Positions 18,743-28,489 of a stretch of 64,000 nucleotides of DNA are shown here, in pieces (the first letter of the stretch is position 1; each line of letters opens with the position of its first letter). Origin of the DNA: Splendidivirga corallicola (GTDB taxonomy: Bacteria; Bacteroidota; Bacteroidia; Cytophagales; Cyclobacteriaceae); NCBI GenBank assembly GCA_030442035.1, contig JAUJEA010000010.1, positions 223,303 through 287,302 on the forward strand, read 5' to 3'. Below the pieces are notes generated by a model that was not told where the DNA came from, ran no database searches, and saw nothing but the letters and a program-made list of their open reading frames with translations. The translations under genes and the position numbers were made by a program.

Positions 18743-20131
18743 ATGAATAAAATTATAATAAGATATTGTTTAATAAGTTTTCTTTTTTTCATTCCAATGA
18801 AAGGGAAAGCGCAATCAACTACAAGTAAAAAACCGAATATAATTTTCATTCTTTCGGATGACCTGGGGTATGGAGATATTGGCTTTTTCGGGCAGAAGAA
18901 AATCCTGACACCGTCGCTTGACAAAATGGCTAAGGAAGGGATGGTGTTCACTCAGCATTATGCGGGGGGGCCGGTTTGCAGTCCCTCAAGGGCATGTCTG
19001 ATGACAGGACTTCACCAGGGACATGGTTATATCAAAGGCAATCCGGGGGGTATGCCCGAAAGAGAACAACTGCGGGATGAGGATACAACAGTTGCGGAAC
19101 TACTTCAAAATGCTGGCTACGAAACAGCCTGCATTGGGAAATGGGGATTGGGACAACCAGGCACATCCGGATATCCATTGAATAAAGGCTTTAATTACTT
19201 TGTTGGATATGACACCCACGTAGCTGCCCACAACTACTATCCTGAAAGTCTGCACAGAAATAATGGGAAACTTAAGCTGAAAGATGGCGAATACAGTCAT
19301 GATGTTTTTACCCGTGAAGCGATGAATTTCCTCAATAAAAAGCATGACAAACCATTCTTTCTCTATTTAGCCTATACCATACCCCATGGACCTTTTAACC
19401 CGCCAGATATCACACCTTATGAGGCAAAAGATTGGCCAGACAAATTTAAGAAATATGCAGCCATGATCACCCGGATGGATCGTGATATTGGCAAAATTCT
19501 TCAACTCCTTGCAACTAATGGATTGGGTAAAAATACCTTAGTGATATTCACCAGCGATAATGGTCCCCAATCGAGTTATGGACAAGGATCAAATAGTATG
19601 ACTAAATTTTTTGATAGCAATGGCCCCTTACGGGGAATAAAACGAGATGTATTGGAAGGTGGTATTCGCATCCCCTATATTGCCTGGTGGCCAGAAAAAA
19701 TCAAAGCCGGCACATCCGATGTACCTACGGCATTTCAGGATTTTCTGCCTACAGCTTGTGACCTTGGTGGAATAAAGCCCCCCGGAAACATTGACGGTAT
19801 TTCCATGGTACCTTTACTTTTCGGCAATAATGATAAGTTCAAAGGACATGAAATGATGTACTGGGAATTTATACGAATGGGTGGCAAAACAAAGGGAAGC
19901 CGTCAAGGAGCGCTTGATGTGAGGAATAACATAAAGGCAGTTCGATATGGAACAAAGGGAGAAATAGAGCTCTATTTTCTTAATGACGACCTTTCAGAAA
20001 AGAACAATGTAGCCAAACAATATCCTGGAATTTCCAAACAAATGAAGGCATATATGGATTCAGTAAGAACTCCAAGCAAGCTTTGGCCAATTCCGGAAGA
20101 AGGTTGGGTGGTTTCTGAAGATAAGGAGTAG
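18743..20131 (+). CDS. Type I sulfatase, second of three
   Basis: 462 residues with a Sec signal (ending about MKGKAQS). Metal site PNIIFILSDDLGYGDIGFFG, active-site CSPSRACLMTG with Cys about 79, CIGKWGLGQPG, and FTSDNGPQSSYGQ. It differs from the first sulfatase in the substrate-pocket regions, which suggests a different sulfate position on the same polysaccharide. It lies 79 bases after the first sulfatase and 24 bases before a broken sulfatase remnant that resembles it most. Confidence 0.9.
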   Translation: MNKIIIRYCLISFLFFIPMKGKAQSTTSKKPNIIFILSDDLGYGDIGFFGQKKILTPSLDKMAKEGMVFTQHYAGGPVCSPSRACLMTGLHQGHGYIKGNPGGMPEREQLRDEDTTVAELLQNAGYETACIGKWGLGQPGTSGYPLNKGFNYFVGYDTHVAAHNYYPESLHRNNGKLKLKDGEYSHDVFTREAMNFLNKKHDKPFFLYLAYTIPHGPFNPPDITPYEAKDWPDKFKKYAAMITRMDRDIGKILQLLATNGLGKNTLVIFTSDNGPQSSYGQGSNSMTKFFDSNGPLRGIKRDVLEGGIRIPYIAWWPEKIKAGTSDVPTAFQDFLPTACDLGGIKPPGNIDGISMVPLLFGNNDKFKGHEMMYWEFIRMGGKTKGSRQGALDVRNNIKAVRYGTKGEIELYFLNDDLSEKNNVAKQYPGISKQMKAYMDSVRTPSKLWPIPEEGWVVSEDKE

Positions 20132-20155
20132 AAACGATTGGCAGTCTAAAGAAAT

Positions 20156-20413
20156 ATGAAAAGAATAAATATACTGACTATAGGCATGGTTATATGCGCT
20201 ACAAACTTTCCCGCCCGGCCGATAAAAAAAACCAACATTGTGCTCATTTTGGCCGATAATGTTGGGCTCATAAGAGGTGATTTCTTTGAAACCTCTATAG
20301 ATAGGTTACTACAACAAGACATGGTTTTTACCAACGGCTATGCTGGTGAGGCTAATTGCGCCCCCATCGGAGCCTGGCTGCCATCATGGGAGAATATTTT
20401 CAGGCGCCAATAG
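20156..20413 (+). pseudogene. Remnant of a fourth sulfatase (N-terminal fragment)
   Basis: 85 residues matching only the first part of a sulfatase: signal-like start, TNIVLILADNVG (normally ADDLGYGD), SIDRLLQQDMVFTNGYAGEANCAP, then loss of similarity. At the active site the Cys (about 68) and Pro remain, but the expected C-x-P-x-R-A reads CAPIGA, so the arginine is gone. About nine residues after the metal motif are also missing. Roughly 80 percent of the enzyme is absent, replaced by the following glycosidase gene. It cannot be a working sulfatase. Confidence 0.75.
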
Positions 20414-20457
20414 CAACCAAGAATTTTAAACTCAAACAAACGGAAAATAAAATACTG

Positions 20458-22503
20458 ATGAAAAATAATCTGAATTATATTATAACAGGCATCTTCCTCA
20501 TTTCTTTAATGGCTTCCTGTACATCACAGCAGAGATTTGAAACAATGCTGGACGAGAAATTCAAGGAAGCCAGGGCTTTTACCAAAGGAGATATGCTGAA
20601 CATTACTACCGGCAAAACTACACGAACATGGAAGTTAACAGGTAGTGGTCTTCTTACTCAATTTGTGATTAATGGCGAAACACAATTTGAAACCACCACA
20701 TCCCCTCACCGGAGCGATTGGAATCTCACTGGCATTTTACCCAACGATGCTGAAGGGAAACTCGTTTCGCTCACCGCAAAAAAAGCTAATGATGAAGGCT
20801 TTACATCAGATTACCTGGAGGTAACCGCAGAATTTGAATACACAGAGCAAGGTGTAGGAGTAAAATACATGGTATGGGCTTATCCCAATGCAACCGGAAT
20901 ACGCACCCAGCTATTTGTGAAGAAACTAGCCAACTACCTACCTTCGACCGATACGACGACTCTGGCAAGGGCTGAATACCTGCCCTTGAAAACAGACAAA
21001 TTCCAAAGCAGGTTAATAGGCTACTATAACCATACTCAGGGCCGTAATAACCGTGAGGATGAAATTCTAAGGGAAGAAACGGCAAATGATAAGACTGCAA
21101 CATATAACTGGGCCAGTGTGATTGATGTACAGTCGGAAGGAAACGGTATCATGATAGTACAGGAATCTCATAAATGCGTCAATCAACCAGGTGTAAATTC
21201 AGGCGCCTATCACTTGGATGGTAGCGGTATATTTGCATCCGGACTTGGCATCGGTGCAGAAAACCTAACAGACCAGTACCGACCTCTATGGGCTTACTGG
21301 CTGGTAACATACAAGGGAGGAGATAGTGAACGACAGCTGGCCCTTAAGCAATTCGACAGGAAGAGATATCCCATTGACCCAAAAAGAGATATATACATCA
21401 TGGCCAATAGCTGGGGTAGCGGAGCGGCCAAGGACGAAAGCCTTTATGCATCACGTGAAGCTAATATCCTCGCAGAAATACAAAGTCAAAAAGACCTGGG
21501 GATAGATCTGCAGCAAGTTGATGACGGCTGGCAAGGCACGCAATATCGTACTTGGGATGTTGTGGCTAAAACCACATCCAAAACGTATGGGGAGTATGAG
21601 GTGTACCCTGAAGGCTGGAAAAACATCAAAGCTTCAGCTGCAAAGGAAGGTATCAGACTAGGACTATGGGCAGCATGGAGGATCCCCGGCGAAGATTTAC
21701 TTAAACACTACAAGACCGGTGGATTTACTTCATACAAGCTGGATTTTGCTAATTTGAAGGATTATGAAACCTTTCATGGATTTATCAATAAAATAAGGGA
21801 TTTTATCCTGGCCACCGAACATGAAGTACGGGTTAATTGGGATGTGACAGAAAATCCTGCACGCATAGGTTATTACTTCGGCCGGGAATATGGTAACATA
21901 TACCTTGAAAACAGAAAACCTATACAGCCGGCACACGTCGTGTATCATCCCTACCTTGTTCTTCGTGATGCATGGCAGGTATCTAAATACACCAATCTTA
22001 ACAAATTTCAGGTGAGCATTCAGAACATCGACCGCGTAAACAGAAAAGTGAGTGATGCCTATCTTCACAATCACCCATATACCGTAGCCATAGCTTTGAT
22101 GGGATCTCCCATATTCTTTCAGGAAACACAGTATTACTCTGAGGAAGCCAGGGATCAGATCAGACCTGTTTTAGCTATATATAAGCAACATAGAAACGAA
22201 ATGTACAAGGGATATGTATTTCCTATTGGCGAGAAACCCAACAATGCCGGTTGGGTCGGCTTTCAGAATTACAATCCGGAAACCTCCACGGGGTATTTGA
22301 CTATTCTCAGAGAAATCAACAATGAAGAAGTCTCTAAATCAATGAAACTTCATTTCCTGAAAGGCACAACAGTACAGCTCACCAATCTGATGACAGGAGA
22401 AATAGAAGAAAAAAACATAAATGAAAATGGAGATATTACATTCCAGATAGAAAATCCGGCGGACTATCGGTTCTATAAATATGAAGTAAGATCATCTCAA
22501 TGA
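20458..22503 (+). CDS. GH36-like (clan GH-D) glycoside hydrolase lipoprotein
   Basis: 681 residues from ATG 20458, chosen because it begins a good lipoprotein signal (ISLMASC, Cys about 21); the frame is open further upstream but there it runs through the sulfatase remnant. An N-terminal beta-sandwich is followed by a TIM barrel with DLQQVDDGWQ, GIRLGLWAAWR, SYKLDFANL (Asp about 429, candidate nucleophile) and VNWDVTENPARIG (Asp about 462, candidate acid/base). These resemble alpha-galactosidase-type enzymes of GH36/GH27. The two Asp residues are about 33 apart, closer than I would expect for classical GH36, so family and specificity are tentative. Next to sulfatases it probably trims the same sulfated galactan- or fucan-like glycan. 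Confidence 0.7.
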   Translation: MKNNLNYIITGIFLISLMASCTSQQRFETMLDEKFKEARAFTKGDMLNITTGKTTRTWKLTGSGLLTQFVINGETQFETTTSPHRSDWNLTGILPNDAEGKLVSLTAKKANDEGFTSDYLEVTAEFEYTEQGVGVKYMVWAYPNATGIRTQLFVKKLANYLPSTDTTTLARAEYLPLKTDKFQSRLIGYYNHTQGRNNREDEILREETANDKTATYNWASVIDVQSEGNGIMIVQESHKCVNQPGVNSGAYHLDGSGIFASGLGIGAENLTDQYRPLWAYWLVTYKGGDSERQLALKQFDRKRYPIDPKRDIYIMANSWGSGAAKDESLYASREANILAEIQSQKDLGIDLQQVDDGWQGTQYRTWDVVAKTTSKTYGEYEVYPEGWKNIKASAAKEGIRLGLWAAWRIPGEDLLKHYKTGGFTSYKLDFANLKDYETFHGFINKIRDFILATEHEVRVNWDVTENPARIGYYFGREYGNIYLENRKPIQPAHVVYHPYLVLRDAWQVSKYTNLNKFQVSIQNIDRVNRKVSDAYLHNHPYTVAIALMGSPIFFQETQYYSEEARDQIRPVLAIYKQHRNEMYKGYVFPIGEKPNNAGWVGFQNYNPETSTGYLTILREINNEEVSKSMKLHFLKGTTVQLTNLMTGEIEEKNINENGDITFQIENPADYRFYKYEVRSSQ

Positions 22504-22559
22504 TGATGTTTACAAATGGAAAATACAACCATACCATTTTGAAACATAAAACATACAAC

Positions 22560-24002
22560 ATGCATCGAAAAATATTTAATCATGTTGTCGTTGTTCTTTT
22601 ATTGTCTTTTTTAACAAGCTGCGCCTATAGGAATCAAAAACCTAATATTGTATTCATTGTCGTAGATGATCTGGGCTGGACAGATACCGGTTTCAATGGT
22701 AGCAGTTACTATGAGACCCCTTATATGGATCAACTGGCCAAAGAAGGGGCCAACTTTACGCAGGCATATGCCGCATGCGCTGTATGTTCACCCACCCGTG
22801 CCTCTATTATTACGGGCAAGTATCCCGCCAGATTACAACTTACTACCCATATCCCTTCTATGGCGAAAGGATGGAATATGGGCATACCAACGGGAAATGC
22901 TGAATTTACCCTTAATCACCCTGCCAGCCCAAAGCAGAGCGGCATTCCTAACAGGAACTACCTTCCGTTGGAAGAGACCACCATTGCTGAAATGCTCAAA
23001 AAAGCAGGCTACTATACCGGGTACATTGGAAAATGGCACCTGGGTCATGATGCTTATCATCCCACATATCAGGGATTTGATTGGCAGGCAGGTGTAACCA
23101 ATTGGGGGCAGCCTATGAGTTATTATGCCCCCTATCAACGCTTGGTAAGAGGTATAACTCATAGAATAGAAAGCCTTCAGAAAGGGCTGCAAGAGGGAGA
23201 GTACCTGACAGATAGACTAGGCAGGGAAGCCGTAAATTTTATTCAAGAAAACAGGCAAAAAAACTTCTTTCTCCATCTTGCATTTTACGCTGTGCATACT
23301 CCCATTCAACCTCCAAAAGAGAAAATACCACATTTTGATGAAAAAAGTAAAGCTGAAAATCACCAAAACAGTTCGTACGCCGCAATGGTAAACAAAGTAG
23401 ATGAAAATATCGGCCGGATATTAGACACCCTGAAAGAACTGGGAATGGAAAGAAATACCATGGTGGTATTGTATAGTGATAATGGTGGATTATTGAGGGT
23501 CACTTCCAACAAACCATTAAGGAAAGGTAAAGGATATGCATATGAAGGCGGCATTAGAGTACCTTTAGTTATTAAATGGCCTGGCAAGATTAAAAAAGGC
23601 CAGACCTTAAGTGTACCAGTAACCAGTGTGGATTTTCTACCCTCATTTTGCGCAGCAGTGGGCATTAAGATAGGTCAAGCTCAACAAATAGACGGAAAAA
23701 ATATATTGCCGGTTTTAAAGAACCGCCAGGCGAGTTTAGACAGGAGTTTATATTGGCACTTTCCGCATTACCGGGGCAATGACATCGTGCCTTACAGCAT
23801 CATTCGTGATGGTGATTGGAAGCTCATAAAAAGGTATGATGGAAAAGAATTTGAATTATTCAACCTCAAAGAAGACCTATCCGAGAAAATTGATCTGGCT
23901 GGGGTAATGCCTGATAAAGTATTGGAATTAAATAATAAACTGGAAGCGTGGAAAAAAAACACGGGAGCGAAGGTACCACAACCTGTCGTTATAAAAGAAT
24001 AA
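22560..24002 (+). CDS. Type I sulfatase lipoprotein, third of three
   Basis: 480 residues from ATG 22560, preferred because it directly starts a lipoprotein signal (SFLTSC, Cys about 21). An in-frame ATG at 22500 would overlap the preceding stop. Metal motif PNIVFIVVDDLGWTDTGFNG, active-site CSPTRASIITGKYPAR with Cys about 76, YIGKWHLGHD, and YSDNGGL. All essential sulfatase elements are present, unlike the remnant upstream. The lipid anchor separates it from the two Sec-secreted sulfatases and suggests an outer-membrane location. It is the last gene of the rightward cluster and is followed by a terminator-like palindrome. Confidence 0.9.
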   Translation: MHRKIFNHVVVVLLLSFLTSCAYRNQKPNIVFIVVDDLGWTDTGFNGSSYYETPYMDQLAKEGANFTQAYAACAVCSPTRASIITGKYPARLQLTTHIPSMAKGWNMGIPTGNAEFTLNHPASPKQSGIPNRNYLPLEETTIAEMLKKAGYYTGYIGKWHLGHDAYHPTYQGFDWQAGVTNWGQPMSYYAPYQRLVRGITHRIESLQKGLQEGEYLTDRLGREAVNFIQENRQKNFFLHLAFYAVHTPIQPPKEKIPHFDEKSKAENHQNSSYAAMVNKVDENIGRILDTLKELGMERNTMVVLYSDNGGLLRVTSNKPLRKGKGYAYEGGIRVPLVIKWPGKIKKGQTLSVPVTSVDFLPSFCAAVGIKIGQAQQIDGKNILPVLKNRQASLDRSLYWHFPHYRGNDIVPYSIIRDGDWKLIKRYDGKEFELFNLKEDLSEKIDLAGVMPDKVLELNNKLEAWKKNTGAKVPQPVVIKE

Positions 24003-24003
24003 T

Positions 24004-24025
24004 ATTAGCCAGGCTAATTATTTTT
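24004..24025 (+). terminator. Probable rho-independent terminator of the sulfatase operon
   Basis: ATTAGCC 24004-24010 and GGCTAAT 24012-24018 are perfectly complementary around one central base (in RNA about 5 pairs with a 5-base loop) and are followed by TATTTTT. Starts right after the TAA of the last sulfatase. Modest stem, so moderate confidence. Confidence 0.5.
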
Positions 24026-24154
24026 AAAATCAGGTCACCTGGAAGTAAAACTCAGTTTTGCTTGTAGCTTGTGGCTATAATATAATTATTCAGGCTCGTT
24101 CCAATCCTACCGTGTTTTCAACAAAATGCCAGTCGTAGTTTTGATGATTCGGAT

Positions 24155-25255
24155 CTACATTCTCAAACTTTCCAAAAAATCTTTCTGATAACCCAATACC
24201 ACTTTTTCAATTACACCATATTCATCAATTAAGAAAAAGGTTGGGTAAGCCGACACACCATATAAATCTCCAATATCTTTCGCATCAGCGAGGATCCGGA
24301 AAGGAACATTGATCTTATCAATATAATCAATTACAGCTGCCTGCTCATCCAGAGGATTGATATAAATACCGGAAATCTTGTTTGATAATTTGTAATCTTC
24401 CCGGTTAAAGTGATCAAGTGCTATTTTACAGTAACCGCAATTAATTGTTGAGAAATTCAATAATACTTTTTTTCCACGGTAATCATCAAGATTAAAAGGT
24501 TTGTTTTTTATATCATTTCGTGTAAAATCAGGAGCTTTTTGCCCGGCTGATAGAAGGGTCTTTTCACTGGCTCTTCCAAACGGTATTGATTTGTAATTGG
24601 AAGGTAAGTCATAAGCCAGTTTTGTATTGTTGTTGCTTATGTCATAATCGGAATATTGAAATGTAACAGTTTGTGCATGTTTTCCTTTGAAGTAGTTTCT
24701 TCTTTCTAAACTCTCAATCAATTTGGATGTCCGATTTATAAATATATGTACTTCGGTATAGACCTTGTTCCCATTGATAATCGTATCATTTTCTATTTGA
24801 AAATAATTTGCATGTTTACGACCATCAATGAGTGTATCTTTTGCAAATTTCCAGGAAGTCTGATTCAAAAGTGTGATAGGTGAATATTTTATATTTCTGT
24901 TATTACTGATGAAATATTTCTCTTTGTCAGCATCAATCTTTGGGAAGAACTTCACCACACCATCTTTGTGATTGACAGATTTAAAATTCCCTCCAATATT
25001 TATATCATCCAGGTTTCCGGATTGTATGATAAAATCATAATTACTCGAATTATCTCCGGCTTTGTTTAAAACAATGATTGTGGTCAAAGTATCGACCTTG
25101 CCCATGGGGTTTGGATATAATGCCAATTGACTGTACTTAAGGTTAGTGCTATGTTGAATTTTCTTTTGTGCCTGATTAAATGTTTTTTGCGGATCTTCAG
25201 TACAGGAAGCAATTAAAATGATTAGGCTTGGGATTAAAAAATTAATTTGTTTCAT
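24155..25255 (-). CDS. Thioredoxin-fold (TlpA/ResA-like) lipoprotein
   Basis: 366 residues with lipoprotein signal (LIILIASC, Cys about 18). A poorly conserved beta-rich N-terminal half (about 30-235) precedes an AhpC/TSA-thioredoxin domain with APDFTRNDIKNKPFNLDDYRGKKVL-type opening, the redox pair in NCGYCK, and a cis-proline-like AYPTFFLID. This architecture is common in Bacteroidota periplasmic thiol-disulfide reductases (DUF4369-like or similar N-domain). It lies 349 bases downstream of the propeller-protein gene, so it may be a separate transcript from the SusC operon. Confidence 0.8.
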   Translation of the reverse strand: MKQINFLIPSLIILIASCTEDPQKTFNQAQKKIQHSTNLKYSQLALYPNPMGKVDTLTTIIVLNKAGDNSSNYDFIIQSGNLDDINIGGNFKSVNHKDGVVKFFPKIDADKEKYFISNNRNIKYSPITLLNQTSWKFAKDTLIDGRKHANYFQIENDTIINGNKVYTEVHIFINRTSKLIESLERRNYFKGKHAQTVTFQYSDYDISNNNTKLAYDLPSNYKSIPFGRASEKTLLSAGQKAPDFTRNDIKNKPFNLDDYRGKKVLLNFSTINCGYCKIALDHFNREDYKLSNKISGIYINPLDEQAAVIDYIDKINVPFRILADAKDIGDLYGVSAYPTFFLIDEYGVIEKVVLGYQKDFLESLRM

Positions 25256-25604
25256 ATTATTGAGTTTTTAACTTATTCAAATTGCAGCGACACGCTGGTC
25301 ATAGATTTCTGTTGCTGATCAAGGGACAAACAGAATCTTTTTTATAGGATGATCTCACTTCCATTTTAGTTGTGCTGGTATGTTAAATTTTTACAATTAC
25401 ACCTATTGGTTTGCACTTGAGTTGCTGATATTTGAACCCATGTACAATTTGCCATTAATTCTCTTCCAGGTATAATCTTAATTTTATCCTTCCGGAATGG
25501 GCCTTATGAAAGATCTTTCTCACTTTCAGGTTGTTCATCTGCATAGGGGTACCCTATATTCCTTTATTTGGATTTATAGCGAGCTGAAAGGAAGAATATA
25601 GATT
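25256..25604. other. 349-base gap downstream of the large leftward operon
   Basis: No gene seen. It must contain the promoter of the thioredoxin-fold gene and probably the end of the preceding transcript. I found no convincing terminator or known element. Confidence 0.5.
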
Positions 25605-28481
25605 CTATCGATTTTTATACTCCTTAAATTTTTCGTGCAAATGTTCGTATCTTAATGAAGCGTCCTTACCTAATTTCTGCTGTGTTTCAGTCACCATATC
25701 GTACAGGTAATCGATATGATCGATAAGCTTGGGTTTGTCATAACGACGTGGGCCTTTTTTGAGCTGGGCTAGCTTACTTTGCAATTGTTCTTTTTTCTTT
25801 TGCACCTTGACTTTTTTCAATTGCTCTTCGATAGACTGAATTTCCCTATCCACTGCTAGATACAGTTTTGCTACTTTCAAAGCTAGTGCTTCCTGTTCCT
25901 GAAGATCGGTGAGAATAACTCCGGCGTTTTTAATGTCAGGATTTAGCTCAAAGTCAAATGAATGCCTCTGTTCTTTTCCGCCATATGTAACTGTTACTTC
26001 GTAGGTTCCCGGAGCTACGAGGGGCCCTCTGAAATCTTTTTCACCGTTTTTTAAATAGTGTCTTAAGTCCCATTCTGTTTTTCTTAATCCCCAATCATCT
26101 GCAGGTAGTTTTGAAAGTGACTCTTCTTTGTTGTGGATTATCTCAGCACCACGTTTAAACTCAAAATTCACAATAGTATCTGATGGGTTATCAGGAAGCA
26201 CAAAATAAATGAACTGTTTATCCATATTCACATTTCTTGGCTTGAATACTTTAAATGAATCCATAGCCTGATCATCATATGAGTGTAATGGAGAAATATC
26301 GTCCAAAACCCAAAATGACCTACCCAAAGTAGAGATAGCTAAATCTTTTCTGAAAACATTGATATCAGTAATCGGAACGATCGGCAGGTTTTTCTGCAGT
26401 GACTTCCATGAACTTCCATCATCGAACGAAACAAAAATACCGAACTCAGTTCCCGCATACAACAAACCTTCTCTATCAGGATCTTCCCTTAAAACCCTGG
26501 AAGGATGATCTTGTGGAATGCCTTCAGTGATTTTGATCCAGGTCATACCGAAATCATAAGTTTTATAGAAATAGGGAGAATCATCTCCAAGATAATCTCT
26601 GTAAATAGCTACATAAGCTTTTCCTGCATGGTGAGGTGAGGCTTCAATGTTGGAAACCCTACCACCTTCCGGCATTTCAGGAGTAACATTTGTCCATGTT
26701 TTACCACCATCCTTCGTTAGGTGAATCAATCCGTCATTCGCTCCGGTCCAGATCACTCCGGGCTGAATGGGAGATTCCTGAATGGCGTAGAGTACGGAAT
26801 AGTATTCTTCACCGGAAATGTCCTCATCGATAGGCTCACCGCTGCGCATACGATATTGAGGTTCGTAAGCGGTTAGGTCAGGAGAAATCGTTTCCCAGTT
26901 CACTCCACCATTTGAGGTCTTATGCAGATATTGAGATCCGTAATAAACGACATCCGGATCGTGGGGAGATACTTCGATGGGTGTTACTCTTTGGAAACGA
27001 TAGGTGATATCTCCAGGATGATTTCCATAAAGGCTTTCGGCTCCTACATAGTAGACTTGCTCACGACCGGATGTGTGGTTGTAAACACTGAATTGGCCCT
27101 TGCAATTGGCATAAACAATATTGGGATCTCCGGGTTTCGGAACAACGGGGCCTGTTTCACAACCGCCAACCCGTTCCCAAAACATCATCTTTTCCAAGCC
27201 ATGTTCATCATGGCTGTTAAGTACATTTAGTCCTGACGTTCTGCTTGGTACCCTTATTGTGGAATTGTCCTGCTGACCGGAATACAGGTAATAGGGGTAT
27301 TGATCATCCACATCACAAGTATATAGCTCGGCTGTGGGTTGATTAAATTGATGTGTCCAATTCATTCCCCCATCACGTGATATTCCAGCGCCGCCATCAT
27401 TCCCACAAATTATGACAAGTGTGTCAATTGGATTGATCCATAGATCGTGATGGTCGGCATGGGGAGGAACCATTTCCTGCCAGTTTCCACCACCATCGTA
27501 AGTGGTCCATGTTCTTTTGGTCCCAACCCAAATATTATCCGCATTTTGAGGGTTAGCATCAATGTTAGTAAAATAGAAAGGCCGGTACATTACAGATTTG
27601 TGCACGTTTTCAGGCATTTCTATTTTCTCCCAGGTATTCCCATAGTCGTCAGACTTATAGATACCTTCCTGGCCTTCCGAAGCCTGTATCTGGGCCCATA
27701 CCCTGGCGGGGTTGTCTTTGCTAACGGCCAGATCAGCTTTCCCAAACAATGCTGTTGGTAACCCTTTACTCAATCTTTTCCAGGTTTGCCCACCATCAGA
27801 AGATTTAAAAATACCATCGGTGGCTCCACCACTAATAATCGTCCAGGGTTTGCGTTCTGCCCGCCACATGGCGGCATAAATAATGTTGGGATTGTCCGGT
27901 GCCAACTCCAGGTCGACTGCTCCTACAGAATCAGCGTGATAGAGTATTTGTTCCCAGGACTCTCCCCCGTCAATGGTCTTGTATACACCTCTCTCTTTGG
28001 ATTTCCGAAACGGCTGACCAACTACGGCCGCGTAAGCCACTTCCGGGTTATCAGGATGAATTTCTAAGGCTCCGATCTGACCTGCTTCCTTCAGGCCTGC
28101 AAACTCCCAGGTCTTACCTGCATCATCAGATTTGTAAATTCCCTTTCCGACGATCACGTTGCTTCTGATCGCGTCAGAACCTGTACCCACATAAATAATA
28201 TTCGGGTCTTTCTGGTAAACAGCGATAGCACCAATCGATGGAGAAGAAAAATATCCATCAGAAATATTTTCCCAGGAAATTCCATAGTTTTCAGACTTCC
28301 AAAGTCCTCCTCCGGTGGCACCCATATAAAACACGTTTGGTTGGCTGTCTACGCCTCTTACGGTAGTTACCCTTCCACCACGGCTAGGGCCTATATTTCT
28401 GTATTCCAAAGCTTGGGAATACAATTCAAAAGCAATAAACAATGATAATATGGCAACTGTCAGTTTTCTTTTCAGGCACAT
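25605..28481 (-). CDS. Sortilin/BNR-type beta-propeller exoprotein
   Basis: 958 residues with a Sec signal (about 1-22). Repeated BNR/Asp-box-like blocks run through residues about 25-720, for example GIYKSDDAGKTWEFAG, GVYKTIDGGESWEQIL, GIYKSDDYGNTWEKI and LIHLTKDGGKTWTNV. The family matches the VPS10/sortilin-like and xyloglucanase-like propellers widespread in Bacteroidota. A C-terminal Ig-like region is followed by a long charged coiled-coil (about 860-950). Catalysis is not evident. In other Bacteroidota, such proteins often sit next to peptidase or PLP-enzyme genes. Here it is the last gene of the operon, 8 bases after the T9SS-tagged S41-like gene. Confidence 0.8.
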   Translation of the reverse strand: MCLKRKLTVAILSLFIAFELYSQALEYRNIGPSRGGRVTTVRGVDSQPNVFYMGATGGGLWKSENYGISWENISDGYFSSPSIGAIAVYQKDPNIIYVGTGSDAIRSNVIVGKGIYKSDDAGKTWEFAGLKEAGQIGALEIHPDNPEVAYAAVVGQPFRKSKERGVYKTIDGGESWEQILYHADSVGAVDLELAPDNPNIIYAAMWRAERKPWTIISGGATDGIFKSSDGGQTWKRLSKGLPTALFGKADLAVSKDNPARVWAQIQASEGQEGIYKSDDYGNTWEKIEMPENVHKSVMYRPFYFTNIDANPQNADNIWVGTKRTWTTYDGGGNWQEMVPPHADHHDLWINPIDTLVIICGNDGGAGISRDGGMNWTHQFNQPTAELYTCDVDDQYPYYLYSGQQDNSTIRVPSRTSGLNVLNSHDEHGLEKMMFWERVGGCETGPVVPKPGDPNIVYANCKGQFSVYNHTSGREQVYYVGAESLYGNHPGDITYRFQRVTPIEVSPHDPDVVYYGSQYLHKTSNGGVNWETISPDLTAYEPQYRMRSGEPIDEDISGEEYYSVLYAIQESPIQPGVIWTGANDGLIHLTKDGGKTWTNVTPEMPEGGRVSNIEASPHHAGKAYVAIYRDYLGDDSPYFYKTYDFGMTWIKITEGIPQDHPSRVLREDPDREGLLYAGTEFGIFVSFDDGSSWKSLQKNLPIVPITDINVFRKDLAISTLGRSFWVLDDISPLHSYDDQAMDSFKVFKPRNVNMDKQFIYFVLPDNPSDTIVNFEFKRGAEIIHNKEESLSKLPADDWGLRKTEWDLRHYLKNGEKDFRGPLVAPGTYEVTVTYGGKEQRHSFDFELNPDIKNAGVILTDLQEQEALALKVAKLYLAVDREIQSIEEQLKKVKVQKKKEQLQSKLAQLKKGPRRYDKPKLIDHIDYLYDMVTETQQKLGKDASLRYEHLHEKFKEYKNR

Positions 28482-28489
28482 GACTTTTA

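Noticed and set aside
20356..20457. Upstream extension of the GH36-like frame to ATG 20356
   Set aside because: It runs through the sulfatase remnant in another frame, and ATG 20458 begins a normal lipoprotein signal.
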